DNA from: Taxillus chinensis
Taxonomy: Eukaryota > Streptophyta > Magnoliopsida > Santalales > Loranthaceae
NCBI GenBank assembly: GCA_023512835.1
Contig: CM042085.1
Location: 42,494,189-42,558,188, forward strand
DNA length: 64,000 nucleotides
Direction: 5' to 3'
Part shown: piece after piece, positions 11,700 to 22,979 of the stretch
Layout: each line of letters opens with the position of its first letter
Position numbering within the stretch: the first letter of the stretch is position 1
Notes under the pieces: model-generated
Told to the model about the DNA's origin: nothing
What the model saw: only the letters and a program-made list of their open reading frames with translations
Databases searched by the model: none
Translations under genes and position numbers: made by a program

Positions 11700-12631
11700 A
11701 AGCATCTCAATGCATTAGGTAAAGACAAAGTTAAAGTTATATTTAACTAAAAATCTTCTCTAATATATTAGTTAAATGCATAGTTAAAGCAAAAGAAATA
11801 TAAAATTTGACTTTTGCTTTAGCTGAACATGCCATGTCATCAATAATTCATAATTGTCACATATACCCTCCTCCCCTCACTCTTCTTTCTCTCATTCAAC
11901 TGCATCCCATCCAACTACGTCCCTCATCCGGTTACTGTGTCCCGTTCGAATGCTCTTCATGATCCCATTGTCCTCCTTCTCCTCACTCTCTCTCCCTTTG
12001 CCGTGGAACAACCACTCCACCTCTGCCTTACGGAAATGCTGGCGGAGGTTGTGGTTGGGCCGTTGGTACGGAAATGTAGGTCCACCGCGGCCGATGGAGA
12101 TGACTTCTCCATATGGAAGGTTGCAGTGACTGGCGGAGATCTGGGTGGTCATCGGCATGAACCAAAAATGCAGGCCCACCGTCACGCGTTCACGTGTTGG
12201 AAGCTCGTCGATTGATCAGGCGGAAGTTGAGCATGGTCAATGGCACTGAGGTCACAGTCTTTTTCATTGCTGCATCATCGCTTGATTCTTCGCCGGAAAG
12301 TTTCAATTTGGCAGCAATGGCGGCCACTTAAGAAGAAGAAACAGCCTCCAACGATGAGTCTGACTTTTGGCTAGGGAGGAGGATGGTGGCCTCAGGTTGG
12401 GTGGGCCAAATCAGACCGGAGATGCCGATGATATTTTGGTGTTGTTTTCTCTCAATTCCATTAGGGATTTGAAATTTATGGATATGTAAGGCAGGAGTAG
12501 ATTGGGAAAAATAATTATTAAGTAAAAAAATAGATGATACCCCATTAGAATGTCATTAGTTAAAGTCTTACTGTAGCAAGCTAAATATGACTTTAACTAG
12601 TCAATTTAGCTAGCTAGCATTAAAGATGCTC
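11700..12631. mobile_element. PIF/Harbinger-like non-autonomous element
   Basis: Left end AAGCATCTCAATGC and right end, read in reverse, GAGCATCTTTAATGC. TAA stands outside both ends (11697-11699 and 12632-12634), the usual 3-bp Harbinger duplication. Inner terminal repeats share GTTAAAGTYATATTTA-like sequence. The centre has no transposase; open frames at 11854-12215 look random. It lies in intron 7, next to Copia-A. Confidence 0.6.
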
Positions 12632-12718
12632 TAATGATCTTTTTGTGACTTTTCATCATTTGTTTTATTTGTTCGCCTTAGTTGACAAATGTTATTAGAT
12701 TATAATAATTAGTGAGAT

Positions 12719-12899
12719 TGTAATATTCTTTAATTAGCAATTTATGAAATTAGGGATATAGTATAATTGAGAAGGATTATGTTTGATATCCTAATTATAT
12801 ATATTTTTATAGATATGTTTTTTTTTTTGGTATAAATTTGTACTCATACATTGTTTTCAATATATACAAAAATATATTCGAAATATTTGGTTTGTATCA
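12719..12899 (+). repeat. Copia-A 5' LTR
   Basis: Starts TGTAATATTC and ends GTTTGTATCA. Pairs with 21253-21428. An AT-rich TATATATA stretch in the middle may serve as promoter. Confidence 0.85.
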
Positions 12900-12914
12900 T
12901 GGTATCAAAGCATC
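12900..12914 (+). other. Copia-A primer binding site
   Basis: TGGTATCAAAGCATC directly follows the LTR. It resembles the TGGTATCAGAGC primer site complementary to initiator tRNA-Met, with changes. Confidence 0.8.
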
Positions 12915-13455
12915 TGTTCTTCGATGTCCCTGCGTCTTGACCACGACATCCTTGCGTCGTGACCATGATGTCCCTGTGCCTTGACTACAACATCCTTGCT
13001 TAAAGCCGACGCTTATCGCAACGTCTCTATCCAACACAGCTCGACGACTCTACTAAAACAATGACGCCTGTGCTAGACGATGTTGAGTTCTTTGATATCG
13101 TCGACAATGGCCCTGCCTGACGACACCTCTGCTAGCTTCGACGCCTTTGTCGACTTTGATTTCATCCACCATCGTCGCCTACGACTTTGTCGCCTTCATC
13201 CACCATCGTCACCCTCATCTGTGCCTGACATCGACGACTCCGTTTCTACTAGACAATGACTACGAGTTCCAACATTGATGCTTTTATCCCTACACGGCTT
13301 CGACTTTGTCCATCATCGATGCCTACGACGCCTTAGTCGCATACGACTTCAAGTTCCACCATCTTGCGCTTCCTCGATAGCTCACTGGGACATCGCGATT
13401 TTGTGTTGTCTTTGTGGCTTTGTGTCATCGCAACTTTGTCATCTTGCGTATTCTA
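12915..13455 (+). other. Copia-A leader, left part
   Basis: Untranslated leader with many CGACG, CATCGTCG and TTGTCG phrases. It is interrupted at TTCTA (13451-13455) by Copia-B and resumes at 17853. Confidence 0.6.
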
Positions 13456-13642
13456 AGTAAAAAAGAGATAGGAATGAATTATTTTCCTTGATAATAATGT
13501 GAAGATTACAACCCATTATATATATAACTCACCCATAGCCTAAATTAGGAATAAAATTTAAGAATAGTAACAATGCTAATTACACGCTAATCACATCAAT
13601 CAAATATTCTCTAAAGACAACTCATGCCACTGCATTCCAACT
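13456..13642 (-). repeat. Copia-B 3' LTR
   Basis: 187 bp. Read on the minus strand it begins AGTTGGAATGC and ends TTTTTTACT. The outer border is the TTCTA duplication. A canonical TG start seems changed to AG. Confidence 0.88.
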
Positions 13643-14370
13643 CTCCCCCTTGGTGCATAGATATCGCACATGCCCAACTTGAATAAAGATGTGTGGAATG
13701 AAACACCCGAAACTCCATGCGTCATGATATCGGCAAGTTGATCCGCGCGCTTAATATAGGAAATCTTTATCCGTCCAGAATTAAGATTGTCTTTGATGTA
13801 ATTATGGTCAAGCTCAATGTGCTTCGTCCGATCATACTGGACTGGATTATTAGCAATTTCAATAGCAGCAGTATTGTCATAAAAGAGCATCATGGGCTTC
13901 TTGGGTTCATAACCGAGATTACGCAGAAGAATACGTAACCATGTAAGCTCTTTAGTGGCATGATGAAGGGCTTGATATTTTGCTTCAGCGCTGGATAATG
14001 ACACCACATTCTGTTTTTTGCTTCTCCAAGTTACCAAATTACCACCAACATATGACACGTATCTAGAAGTAGACTTTCTATCCAATTTGGACCCAACAAA
14101 GTCTGAATCGGTATAGCCCATAATGTTGAGGTGTCCATGCTTTGAAAAGAGAATACCTTTTCCTGGAGAAGACTTCAAATACGCAAGAATACGGTTCACA
14201 GCATCCATGTGTCGATCACTCGGATTATGCATGAATTGACTAACAGCACTGACTGCATACGAAATGTTAGGTCTAGTGTGAGTCAAATAGATCAATTTCC
14301 CTACCAACTTTTGATATCTCTCCTTATTTGTTGGAACTTGATCAGTATAGATGGATAAACCATGATTCAC
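13600..14370 (-). pseudogene. Copia-B RT C-terminus and RNase H
   Basis: 256 codons: YQKLVGKLIYLTHTRPNISY (RT tail) then the RNase H with YTDSDF, SSAEAKYQAL, YDNTAAIEIA and the tail ADQLADIMTHGVS. The acidic residues D, E, D expected for RNase H are visible. It is in a different frame from the RT segment upstream (break near 14368), so no single polyprotein can be made. The stop lies inside the 3' LTR. Confidence 0.88.
13641..13653 (-). other. Copia-B polypurine tract
   Basis: On the minus strand CCAAGGGGGAGAG runs straight into the 3' LTR, the usual start of plus-strand DNA synthesis. Confidence 0.8.
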
Positions 14371-15934
14371 CTCAGAGTGTTAGCCGGTGCACAAGCCGAA
14401 TTCCCAGTCTCAGCAAAGAGGTCCAGAATATATTTCCGTTGAGATAAAAAGATTCCTTGCTTGGAACGGGATACTTCAATTCCAAGGAAGTACTTCAAGG
14501 CTCCCAAATCTTTCATCTCAAATTCAGTTGTTAAATAACAACGAAGTTTCTCCAGCTCTGTAGGATTATTGCCTGTAACAATCATGTCATCAACATAAAC
14601 GAGAAGCAAAGTAATATCATCACCACTCCGTTTATAGAAAAGAGTATGGTCACCAAAGCTTGTTTGAAACCATATGCTTGCATTGAGTGGCTTAACCGAC
14701 CAAACCAGGCTCTAGGGGACTGCTTCAAACCATATAACGCCTTTTTCAATTTGCATACCTTTGCTTCTGTAGGTGTAAAACTAGGAGGAGGATCCATATA
14801 CACGTCTTCCATCAAATCACCATGGAGAAAAGCATTCTTAACATCAAATTGGCGTAATGACCAATCAAGGTTGTCTGTAAGAGAAATAATAACTCTGACT
14901 GTACTCATTTTTGCCACAGGAGCAAAGGTGTCTTGATAGTCTATGCCATATGTCTGAGTGTATCCTTTGGCAACCAATCTAGCTTTGTATCTTTCAACTA
15001 ACCCGTTTGACTTATACTTCACTGTAAACACCCATTTGCATCCTACTATCTTCTTACCTCGGGGTAACTCAACCATTTCCCAAGTGGAGTTCTTTTCAAG
15101 GGCATTCATTTCCTCTATCATAGCAGACTTCCATTTTGGGTCGACTAGAGCTTCCTGAAAATGAGTAGGAATAAGCACAGAAGATAACTGAAGAGCAAAA
15201 GACACGTGAGATTTGGACAAACGGTGATAAGAAACAAAGTCGGAAATAGGATAGGCAACATTAGAAGATGATTTTGAAAATCCCAATCTATCTGGTTCTT
15301 TACGGTCACGAAGAGGATACCTTCGGCTTGCAGGATTGTCTAAACCTGTAGGATCAGAAGATAAGACATCATTTGAATTTGAAACTATAGGTGAAGAGTC
15401 AGGTACCTCAGTGGGAATTTGTGCTGCATGATCAATCGCAGAAGAATCTTCCGATGGCATGGTAGTATCATTGAGAGGATGATCAGATTTGAGAGTAGCA
15501 TCGCGTCTGGTATAATATTTGTCAAACACCCAAGCTGGCCTCTCATGTGTACTTGATTCAACTATTGCGGGGTTAGAATTAAGAGAAGGTAACGACTCCC
15601 CCTCACGTAAACTAGGAGGTGACTCCCCCTTACCCATAATAGTAGAATCCTCCTTCTCCCCAGGAAGCCACACCTTCTTTTCATCCAACCATAATTGTTC
15701 CTCTTCCTTACTACGAAGCTCCCTCGGAAGAGGGACAACAAAGATATCGCCAGAAAAATAGGATACCTGCTCACAAAATTGAACATTCATAGACATAATA
15801 TTTACCCGTAGGAGGATGAAAATATTTATAGCCCTTTTGAGAATTAGAGTAACCCAAAAACACACATTTGAGAGCACGGGGGTCAAGTTTATCTCGATGG
15901 AGTTGGTGCACATGAACAAAGCACACACAACCAA
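14367..15934 (-). pseudogene. Copia-B integrase C-terminus and reverse transcriptase
   Basis: The segment begins with the end of integrase and a Ser/Pro-rich linker, then [20 protein letters not shown], the usual start of Copia [14 protein letters not shown] and [11 protein letters not shown] follow, and [12 protein letters not shown] holds the catalytic YVDD. One frame break lies near 14600, just before YVDD, where the frame switches between two overlapping open frames. RT copies element RNA into DNA in cytoplasmic particles. Confidence 0.88.
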
Positions 15935-16529
15935 AAACCTTAGGGCAAATGTTAAGAGCTGAAGGAATATGGTGGGAGCGAGACAACATCCTCAAAGGGG
16001 TTTGATAGTCAATGATACGAGCAGGCATTCGATTGATAAGATAAACAGCAGTCATAACGGCATCCGCCCAAAAACGTTTAGGAACTTTCATAGTAAAGCA
16101 TAAAGTTCGAGCCACCTCAAGGAGATGTTGATTTTTACGTTCGGCGACACCATTTTGTTGTGGGGTGTAAACACAGGTGGTCTGATGGAGGATACCATGT
16201 TGTCTAAAGAAGTCAGCCAAAGATTGATTTACAAACTCACGCCCATTGTCAGAATGAAACACTTGAACGGGGGTATGAAACTGAGTAACAATCATCTGAT
16301 AGAATTGAGAAATAACATGAATAACATCACTTTTAGATTTCATCAAATATATCCAACTCACCCTAGTACAATCATCAATAAAAACACACAAAATATCTAT
16401 GTCCTGAAGTAGAAGGAGTAGAAAAAGGACTCCAAACATCAGGATGGACACAAGCAAAAGGAATAGGACTTTTATTGACACTGATTTTAAATGGAACACG
16501 ATGATTTTTAGTATAAATGCATTGTTCAC
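15771..16529 (-). pseudogene. Copia-B integrase core
   Basis: DDE integrase: FIDDCTRVSWIYLMKSKSDV, HSDNGREF with the second catalytic Asp, and YTPQQNGVAERKNQHLLE with the catalytic Glu. Then FWADAV, YLINRMPARI and [14 protein letters not shown], the conserved C-terminal part. The N-terminal part lies in the next segment in another frame. Confidence 0.88.
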
Positions 16530-17169
16530 ATTTTAAACTAGAAACATGGATATTTTTGAATAATTGAGGGAATAATCGTTCGAGAGTAACAAAAGAAGAG
16601 TGTCCTAAACGATAATGCCATAAAAGAATTTTTTCTTGGTCAAGTGTTTCATGCCTTACTTGGAATCCCTGTCTAGGTTCAGATGTCAATGCTCTCGAGT
16701 CCTCCCAATAGTACAAACCTCCCCTCTCTCTATCAATGCCAATCGTCATCTTCGTGAGATTGTCCTGAAACACACAATGAGTAGAATAAAAAGTTACAGA
16801 ACAATTAAGATGTTTGGTAATTTGGCTAATGGAAAGAAGGTTATTAGAGAGATTAGGAGCAAGTAAAACTGACGACAAGGAAAAAGTAGATGAAAGTGGG
16901 ACAACTCCAGCCCCAGTAATAGGCATAAGAGTCCCATTAGCAACCTGAACATATTTAATAGGTGAGGATCTAAGAGAAGTAATTAGAGAGAAGTTATTAG
17001 TCATATGATCAGTGGCTCCAGAATCAATAACCAGGGATTGCCAGTGGAGGAAAGTAAAGCCAATTGAGAAGCACCCTCCTCTTGGAACATGCGGGTCACA
17101 TGAGAAGAAGATACAGCCATTGAATCGTAACGGGTGAATGCCGCCCAAAGAAATCACATACACCAACAA
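16375..17169 (-). pseudogene. Copia-B protease and integrase N-terminus
   Basis: LVIDSGATDHMTNN is the aspartic protease active site. LLSISQITKHLNCSVTF is the usual downstream strand. WHYRLGHSSF with CEQCIYTKNHRVPF forms the HHCC-type GAG-pre-integrase domain. HPDVWSP holds the first integrase Asp. Before the protease only the last gag linker (MFQEEGASQLALLSSTGNPW in another frame) is seen, so gag proper and its zinc knuckle are gone. Confidence 0.88.
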
Positions 17170-17652
17170 ACAACCAAAGGACGCTTGCTGACCAGAGTCA
17201 ACTCTTATTCACGCTTGCTGACCACTGTGAACAACTCTTATCAGAACGCAAGGAGCAGAATATCCCGTGTGGCAGAGCAAGTGACGACGGCAGCGGCGGT
17301 GACAGAAGGAGGCGACGGAAGGAGGCGACGACGACAGTGCCAGCAGAATGGATCACGCGACGCAGGATCGAGACAACGACTCGATCTGGGATATGCGACG
17401 CGTTCCTCCGACACAAGGCGACGGCGGCTCCGGTACCGTCTGCGGCAGATGATGAAGGCGACGTCTGCGGCATGACGTATGCTTGAGCAGCGGCGACGCT
17501 CTTGCTTAGGCGCGACAAACAGCAGTAATGCAGACGTCGTCACACAAGGGAAGAGCGATAGACGGCTAGAGAAGAAAAAATGTCGTCACGCAAGGGAAGA
17601 GCTGACGCTCTTGCAAGGGGTGACGGCAGCAGCTTCTTCTAGGGTTAGGCTA
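17170..17652 (-). other. Copia-B leader, GC-rich
   Basis: Between primer site and protease linker. Rich in CGACG, GCGGCG and GTCGTCAC; open frames on both strands come from composition. A repeated GTCACRCAAGGGAAGAGC phrase (about 17538-17560 and 17583-17604) suggests a small internal duplication. This is where gag should begin. Confidence 0.6.
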
Positions 17653-17665
17653 GGCTCTGATACCA
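17653..17665 (-). other. Copia-B primer binding site
   Basis: On the minus strand TGGTATCAGAGCC, complementary to initiator tRNA-Met, directly beside the 5' LTR. Confidence 0.92.
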
Positions 17666-17852
17666 AGTAGAAAAGAGATAGGAATGAATTATTTTCCTTG
17701 ATAATAATGTGAAGATTACAACCCATTATATATACAATTCACCCATAGCCTAAATTAGGAATAAAATATAAGAATAGTAACAATGCTAATTACATGCTAA
17801 TTACATCAATCAAATATTCTCTAAAGACAACTCATGCCACTGCATTCCAACT
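17666..17852 (-). repeat. Copia-B 5' LTR
   Basis: 187 bp, pairs with 13456-13642 with about six differences. Bordered by the TTCTA duplication at 17853-17857. Confidence 0.9.
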
Positions 17853-17925
17853 TTCTATTATTGTTTTATTCGTGGCCAACAGTGCACACTTCAACCTATC
17901 TGTCTCGTTTTCTGCCTTGTGAAAC

Positions 17926-18680
17926 ATGGATGTTGAGCTTGCGGTGGATATGGTGCCTATCATGTCTAAAATCACCGATCATAAATTAAATGGTTCTAAT
18001 TATATGAATTGGAGCAAAATTGTTTGCTTGTATCTCCGGAGTATTGATAAAGATTATCATTTAACTAATGATCCTCCTAAAGATGATTTGAAACTCATAT
18101 GGCTCCGAGAAGATGCTCACCTCTTTCTATAAATTCGCAACTCTATTGATAGCGAGGTAATTAGCTTGGTTAATCATTGTGAATTTGTCAAAGAATTAAT
18201 GGATTATTTGAATTTCTTATATTCTGGTAAAGGGAATCTAACTCGCATGTATGAAGTCTGTAAAGCATTCTATCGATCCGGCAAACAAGATCAGTTTCTA
18301 AAGACTTATTTCATGACTTTTAAGAAGATTTATGAAGAGCTCAATGTGTTGTTACCTTTTAGCCCTGATGTAAAGGTTTAACAACACCAATGGGAGCAAA
18401 TGACTGTTATGAGTTTCTTAGCTGGCCTTCCCTCTGACTTTGAGACTGCTAAGTCACAATTTCTCTTTGATTTTGAGCTCTCCTCTTTATACGAAGTTTT
18501 TAGTTGGGTACTCCGCACAGAAGGTCCTCCACTAAATCCATCCAACAATGCTTTAGTGAGTCAACAACATGAGCCTCCCTTTGTGGAGCATTGTAAGTTA
18601 GGTCATCCATTACTTTCCGTGCTTAAGAAGCTTCGTCCACAGTTTAATCGTGTCTTCTTTAGGTTGTGAGTCATATCAAT
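17926..18680 (+). pseudogene. Copia-A gag remnant
   Basis: Starts MDVELAVDMVPIMSKIT, then LNGSNYMNWSKIVCLYLRSI and DPPKDD, a typical Copia gag N-terminus (UBN2 type). It is broken by TAA at 18130-18132 and later stops. FMTFKKIYEELNVLLPFSPD and FLAGLPSDFETAKSQ are further gag motifs. HCKLGHPLLSVLKKL at about 18590-18635 is already the GAG-pre-integrase domain, so zinc knuckle and protease were deleted. Confidence 0.85.
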
Positions 18681-19478
18681 ATGCTAAATATCATCGCTTT
18701 AGTTTCAGTCAAAGAATTAATAAATGTGCTAGTGTTCCTTTTGAATTAGTTCATTTTGATGTTTGGGTCCATGTCTTATTATGTCAAAACTTGGATTTAA
18801 ATATTTTGTTACTTTTGTGGATAATTATTCTTGTGTCACTTGATTGTATTTAATGAAAAATCGCTCTAAATTATTTTCTATCTTTTGTGTTTTTTGTGAT
18901 AAAATTCAAACTCAATTTAATGTTTTCATTTGTCATTTTCACAGTGATAATGCAAAAGAGTATACCTAAATATTATTTCAAAATTTTATGGCTCAACATA
19001 GCATACTTCATGAGACTTCTTGTGTCGATACACCATCTCAAAATGGTTTGGCTAAACGAAAGAACAGATATTTTCTTGAAAATGCTCATGTCCTTTTATT
19101 CCAAATGAATGTTCCAAAATCTTTTTGGGCTGATGCAATTTCTACTGCTTGTTTCTTAATTAATCGTATGTTCGCATCTGTTCTTCATGGTGAGATCCCT
19201 TACAAAACTCTCTTTTCCCCCGAGTCTATGTTTTCACTTGACTCTAGAATCTTTGGTAGTATTTGCTTTGTTCGTGATATTCGCTCACATATCACTAAAT
19301 TAGATCCTAGGTCCTTGAAGTATGTTTTCCTTGGATATTCTCATCTTCAAAAAGGGTATCGTTGTTGCTGTCCTAGTCTTAACAAATATATTGTTTCTAT
19401 TGATGTAACTTTCTTGGATGATACACCTTATTTTTTGTCTTCTCCAGCTCCCACACCTCAAGGGGATCAAATATATTG
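18681..19478 (+). pseudogene. Copia-A integrase remnant
   Basis: FELVHFDVW (first Asp), HETSCVDTPSQNGLAKRKNR around the third catalytic position (AKRK where AERK is usual, so the Glu is lost), then FWADAISTACFLINRM and YVFLGYSHLQKGYR. Frames shift between 18853 and 18988. Dead. Confidence 0.82.
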
Positions 19479-19711
19479 ATGATTTATTGGTATAGTTTAC
19501 ACCTTTTGTTGTTGTCACAGGCCTTATTCCTCCTGCCACTCACCAATATCCTATTACTCAATTATACTCCAGATGTCGACCTCTTGATTCGTATTTTATA
19601 CCTACTTCTTCGTCCTCGAATTCCGTTCCAAGTGAAGATCTTCCTATTGCCTTACGCAAAGGTAAACGCACTTGTACTTTTTCTATTTCCTCTTTTGTTT
19701 CTTATAATTGT

Positions 19712-20750
19712 TTGTCTTCTTCTTCTTGTTCTTTTGTTGTCTCTTCTGATTCTACCAGTGTGCCTAAAACTGTTCGTGAAGCCCTTTCTCACCCTGGTTG
19801 GCGCCATGCAATGCTCACTGAAATGCAGGCTTTAGTTAAAAATGGTACTTGGGATTTGGTTCCTTTACCTTCAAGGAAACGACCTATTGACTGCAAGTGG
19901 GTGTTTGCAGTTAAGGTTAATCCTGATGGGTCTGTTGCTCGGTTGAAAGCCCGTCTTATTGCTAAACGCTATGCTTAAACCTATGGTGTGGATTTATTCT
20001 TATATTTTCTCTCTTGTTGTTAAATTGACCTCTATTCGCTTGTTTATCTCTATGGCTGCTACTCACCATTGGTTTTTGTATTAATTGGATATTAAAAATG
20101 TTTTTTTTCATGGTGATCTCCATGAAGAAGTGTATATGGAGCAACCTCTGAGTTTTATTGCTCAAGGTGAGTTTGGGCGTGTTTGTCATCTTCAAAAATC
20201 TTTATATGATTTGAAACAGAGCTCTCGTGTTTAGTTTGAAAAATTTAGTTAGGTTATTGAAAAATGGGGCATGATTAAGAGCCTGCATGACCATTTCGTG
20301 TTCTACAAGCAATCAACTAGTGATCTCATCCTTTTAGTAGTATATGTAGATAATATTGTTATTACTGCCGGTGATACTTTGGGTATTTCATTTCTCAAGT
20401 CTTTTCTTCATAGTCAATTTAATACAAAGGACTTGGGATTGCTCAAATATTTCTTAGGTGTTGAGGTTATAAGGAGTAGACGTTGTATCTTTCTCTCTCA
20501 AAGAAAACATGTCCTTGATATATTAACTAAGAAAGGCAAATTGGGAGCGAAGCCTTGTAGTGCTCCAATGACTCCAAATATGCATTTCACAGGAGATGGG
20601 ACACCATTTGACAACCCTAAACGATATCAAAAGTTAGTTGGAAAATTAAATTCTCTTACAGTTACCCATCAAGATATTTCCTATTCAGTTAGTGTTGTTA
20701 GTCAATTTATGGCATCTCTAACGGTTGATTATTGGGCAGCATTGGAGTAA
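19712..20750 (+). pseudogene. Copia-A reverse transcriptase remnant
   Basis: KNGTWDLVPLPSRKRPIDCK opens the RT. A TAA at 19976 follows ARLIAKRYA. LLVVYVDNIVIT (YVDN in place of YVDD, catalytic Asp changed) and DLGLLKYFLGVEVIRSR follow. Several stops and frame changes occur between 19978 and 20270. Confidence 0.85.
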
Positions 20751-21240
20751 ATTTTGTGTTACTTAAAAGGAACACCTGGGCTTGGTCTCTTGTATACAAA
20801 TCATGGACACACATGGATTGAATGTTTTTCAGATGCGGATTGGGCAAGTTGTCTAGTGGATAGAAGATCCATCACATGTTATTGTGTCTTTGTTTAAGGA
20901 AATTTGATCTCATGGAAGAGTAAGAAACAAAATGTTGTGTCACGATTCAGTGCTGAGTTAGAATATAGGGCCATGACACAGTCTGCATATGAGATAATGT
21001 GGATCTTTCATCTCCTAAGTGAACCTGTACCAGCAAAGTTGTGGTGTGATAATTAAGCTGAACTTCATATTGCCTTAAATTCTATGTTTCATGAGAGAAC
21101 TAAGCATATTGAAAATGATTGTCATTTCATCTGCGAGAAAATTCAACTTGGATTAATTTCCACAGTACATGTAAAGACTGAAGAACAATTAGATGATATA
21201 TTCACCAAAGCTCTAAATGGGATTCGAGATTACAATATTT
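20751..21240 (+). pseudogene. Copia-A RNase H remnant
   Basis: Recognisable by GLGLLYTNHGHTWIECFSDA, WKSKKQNVVSRFSAE and ERTKHIENDCHF in shifting frames with stops, ending just before the 3' LTR. Confidence 0.75.
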
Positions 21241-21252
21241 CATTAGTGGGAT

Positions 21253-21428
21253 TGTAATATTCTGTAATTAGTAATTTATGAGAATTAAGGGTATAATATA
21301 ATTGGGATTGATTATGTTTAATATCCTAATTATATATTTTCATAGATTTCTTTCTTCTGTATAAATTTGTATTCATACATTTTATTCAATATTTACAAAA
21401 ATATATCACAAATATTTAGTTTGTATCA
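21253..21428 (+). repeat. Copia-A 3' LTR
   Basis: TGTAATATTC to GTTTGTATCA, preceded by the short purine tract AGTGGGA. Diverged partner of 12719-12899. Confidence 0.85.
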
Positions 21429-22100
21429 ATAAACTATATATTTCTTTGTGGTTTATTGGTGGCATCAAGCATCTTTAATATCTATATTTTATAATAAGTA
21501 GTTTGAGCCTTGACAATGAAAAGTTAAAATCTTAAAATAGCCATAATCATTTTAATTAATTAATGAATTTATATCTATTAAGTGGTAATTAAAGAATAAA
21601 TGTATTTATTTTATTAATTTCTTTGTTTAATATGTTCGTAATCTCTTTAATTTTTGACAACCAGCTATTCTTTCTTTAATGAACCCATCCGCCATCATCC
21701 TATTCTTTCTTTGAATAATCATGAATTGGCCTCCATTTTTTAATCACTGTAAGAATTTTTTTTTTATTGCTCTCTCTCTCTCCCTCCCTCCCTCCCTCCG
21801 TTTTTAAATAAAAAACATTTAAAGTGAAGGTCAAAAGCACTCATTACACCTTTTGAATCATGTTTTCTAAGTCCCTAAAAAATCGGGCGATTGCATTCCC
21901 ACAAAGTGACAAAAAACTACCCTCAGTAAAGTAGTAATAATATCTTGCTGCTGCTAATTAAGGTTAAGATTTGGCACCAAACCTTTTTCCAACCATTTGT
22001 GTTCTCTTTTTTAATCTGTAATATTTATCTCTCTCTGTTCACACTTTTTTTCCCAGTACGCTTGACAACAGACTGACCGCGTTTCTTGTATAATCTACAG
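21429..22100 (+). other. Rest of intron 7
   Basis: AT-rich intron sequence with a CTCTCT(CCCT)n stretch at about 21770-21800. It ends ATCTACAG before exon 8. No gene or element recognised. Confidence 0.6.
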
Positions 22101-22165
22101 TCTCTAAATGCGTGCTCTAGAGCTATTCTTATGCAGAAGCTGGATCGAACTGGGGCTGCCTCAAG
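22101..22165 (+). pseudogene. RBM39-like exon 8
   Basis: SLNACSRAILMQKLDRTGAA, the conserved motif after the acidic linker. It ends TCAAG before GTCTGC and joins exon 9 within a Ser codon. Confidence 0.87.
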
Positions 22166-22241
22166 GTCTGCCCTGTGAATTGCCGCTTTTTTGTCCTTAT
22201 AATATTTTTAGTTTATCGTACACTTTCATCATGTCCTGCAG

Positions 22242-22491
22242 CGTTGCAGGTCCTTCTGGCAATTCTATTGTTAGCAGTGCTGCACTCCCTCTGCCACCTG
22301 CACTGCTCCTTGGAGCTACGCCTATGGTTTCTCCTCTTGTTGCCCCCCTTGCACTGCCTTCTGTTCCTGCACTAACAGGACTGCCTGGTGCAGGTCTTCC
22401 AATTCCTGCTGTCACTGTTCCAATCTTCGATACTGTTGGTGTCCCAAGTGAATGTTTATTGCTGAAGAATATGTTTGATCTGAGTTTAGAG
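22242..22491 (+). pseudogene. RBM39-like exon 9: Pro/Val/Ala-rich linker
   Basis: VAGPSGNSIVSSAALPLPPA and on to FDTVGVPSECLLLKNMFD, the hydrophobic low-complexity linker and the start of the UHM. Borders CCTGCAG and GTCAGT. Frame intact. Confidence 0.88.
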
Positions 22492-22598
22492 GTCAGTGAT
22501 GTCACATGCTGTTATTTGTTTTTGTTTTTTGTTTTTTTTAATTTTTTTTTAATGACGTTTTGATGCTAAATCACTTTGATTTCTGTTTCTGTGTGCAG

Positions 22599-22687
22599 AA
22601 TGAACCACATTTTGACTTGGATATTAAGGAAGATGTAGAAGATGAATGTAAAAGGTTTGGAAAACTGAAGCATATTCATGTGGACAA
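22599..22687 (+). pseudogene. RBM39-like exon 10: UHM first half
   Basis: NEPHFDLDIKEDVEDECKRF then GKLKHIHVDK, the first helix and strand of the U2AF-homology RRM. It ends GGACAA before GTATAT; the last Lys codon is completed by exon 11. Confidence 0.87.
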
Positions 22688-22929
22688 GTATATGTACTAT
22701 GTAGGCTCCTTTATTGTTCGTTTCTCGCTTCTTGTTGTATTCATGAATGATTTATGTCATTGTTTTCCTCACTTTGCTTGATGGGTCTCAATGGCAATTG
22801 ACCTTGGTACCCCATTAATTGAAATGGGATAGTCCTTTACTTTTCTCTTTTTTTTTTTCCGCAATTAGAGTAATGCTTTAATTAGTGAATATTTTATAAT
22901 TAGACTTGATACCCTGAAAATAGCTTCCT

Positions 22930-22937
22930 CTCTCTTC

Positions 22938-22979
<42 letters not shown>

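Larger units (their letters stand above)
13456..17852 (-). mobile_element. Copia-B, nested Ty1/Copia retrotransposon
   Basis: A 4397-bp Copia on the minus strand inserted in the leader of Copia-A. TTCTA occurs at 13451-13455 and 17853-17857 as the 5-bp target duplication. The 187-bp LTRs differ at about six positions. It has a primer site, protease, integrase, RT, RNase H and a polypurine tract, but no gag: only about 490 bases lie between the primer site and the protease. Several frame breaks add to the damage. It could only have moved with proteins from another copy, or lost gag after insertion. Confidence 0.9.
12719..21428 (+). mobile_element. Copia-A, old Ty1/Copia retrotransposon
   Basis: A complete but decayed Copia in the sense of the host gene: LTR, primer site, leader, gag, integrase, reverse transcriptase, RNase H, LTR. 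Its leader is split by Copia-B at 13456-17852. LTRs differ at roughly one base in seven by eye, so it is much older than Copia-B or Copia-C. The frame has many stops and the zinc knuckle and protease are missing. Outer ends could lie about 10 bases further left (ATTAGTGRGATTG precedes both LTRs), so limits are approximate. Confidence 0.85.

Noticed and set aside
11854..12215. Possible exon between exons 7 and 8 of the RBM39-like gene
   Set aside because: Inside the Harbinger-like element and unlike RBM39; exon 7 joins exon 8 in phase without it.
17134..17543. Overlapping open frames on both strands
   Set aside because: GC-rich Copia-B leader; Arg/Ser/Ala-rich composition, no motif.
22197..22505. 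102-residue minus-strand open frame
   Set aside because: Antisense of RBM39-like exon 9, whose splice sites and phase fit the plus strand.
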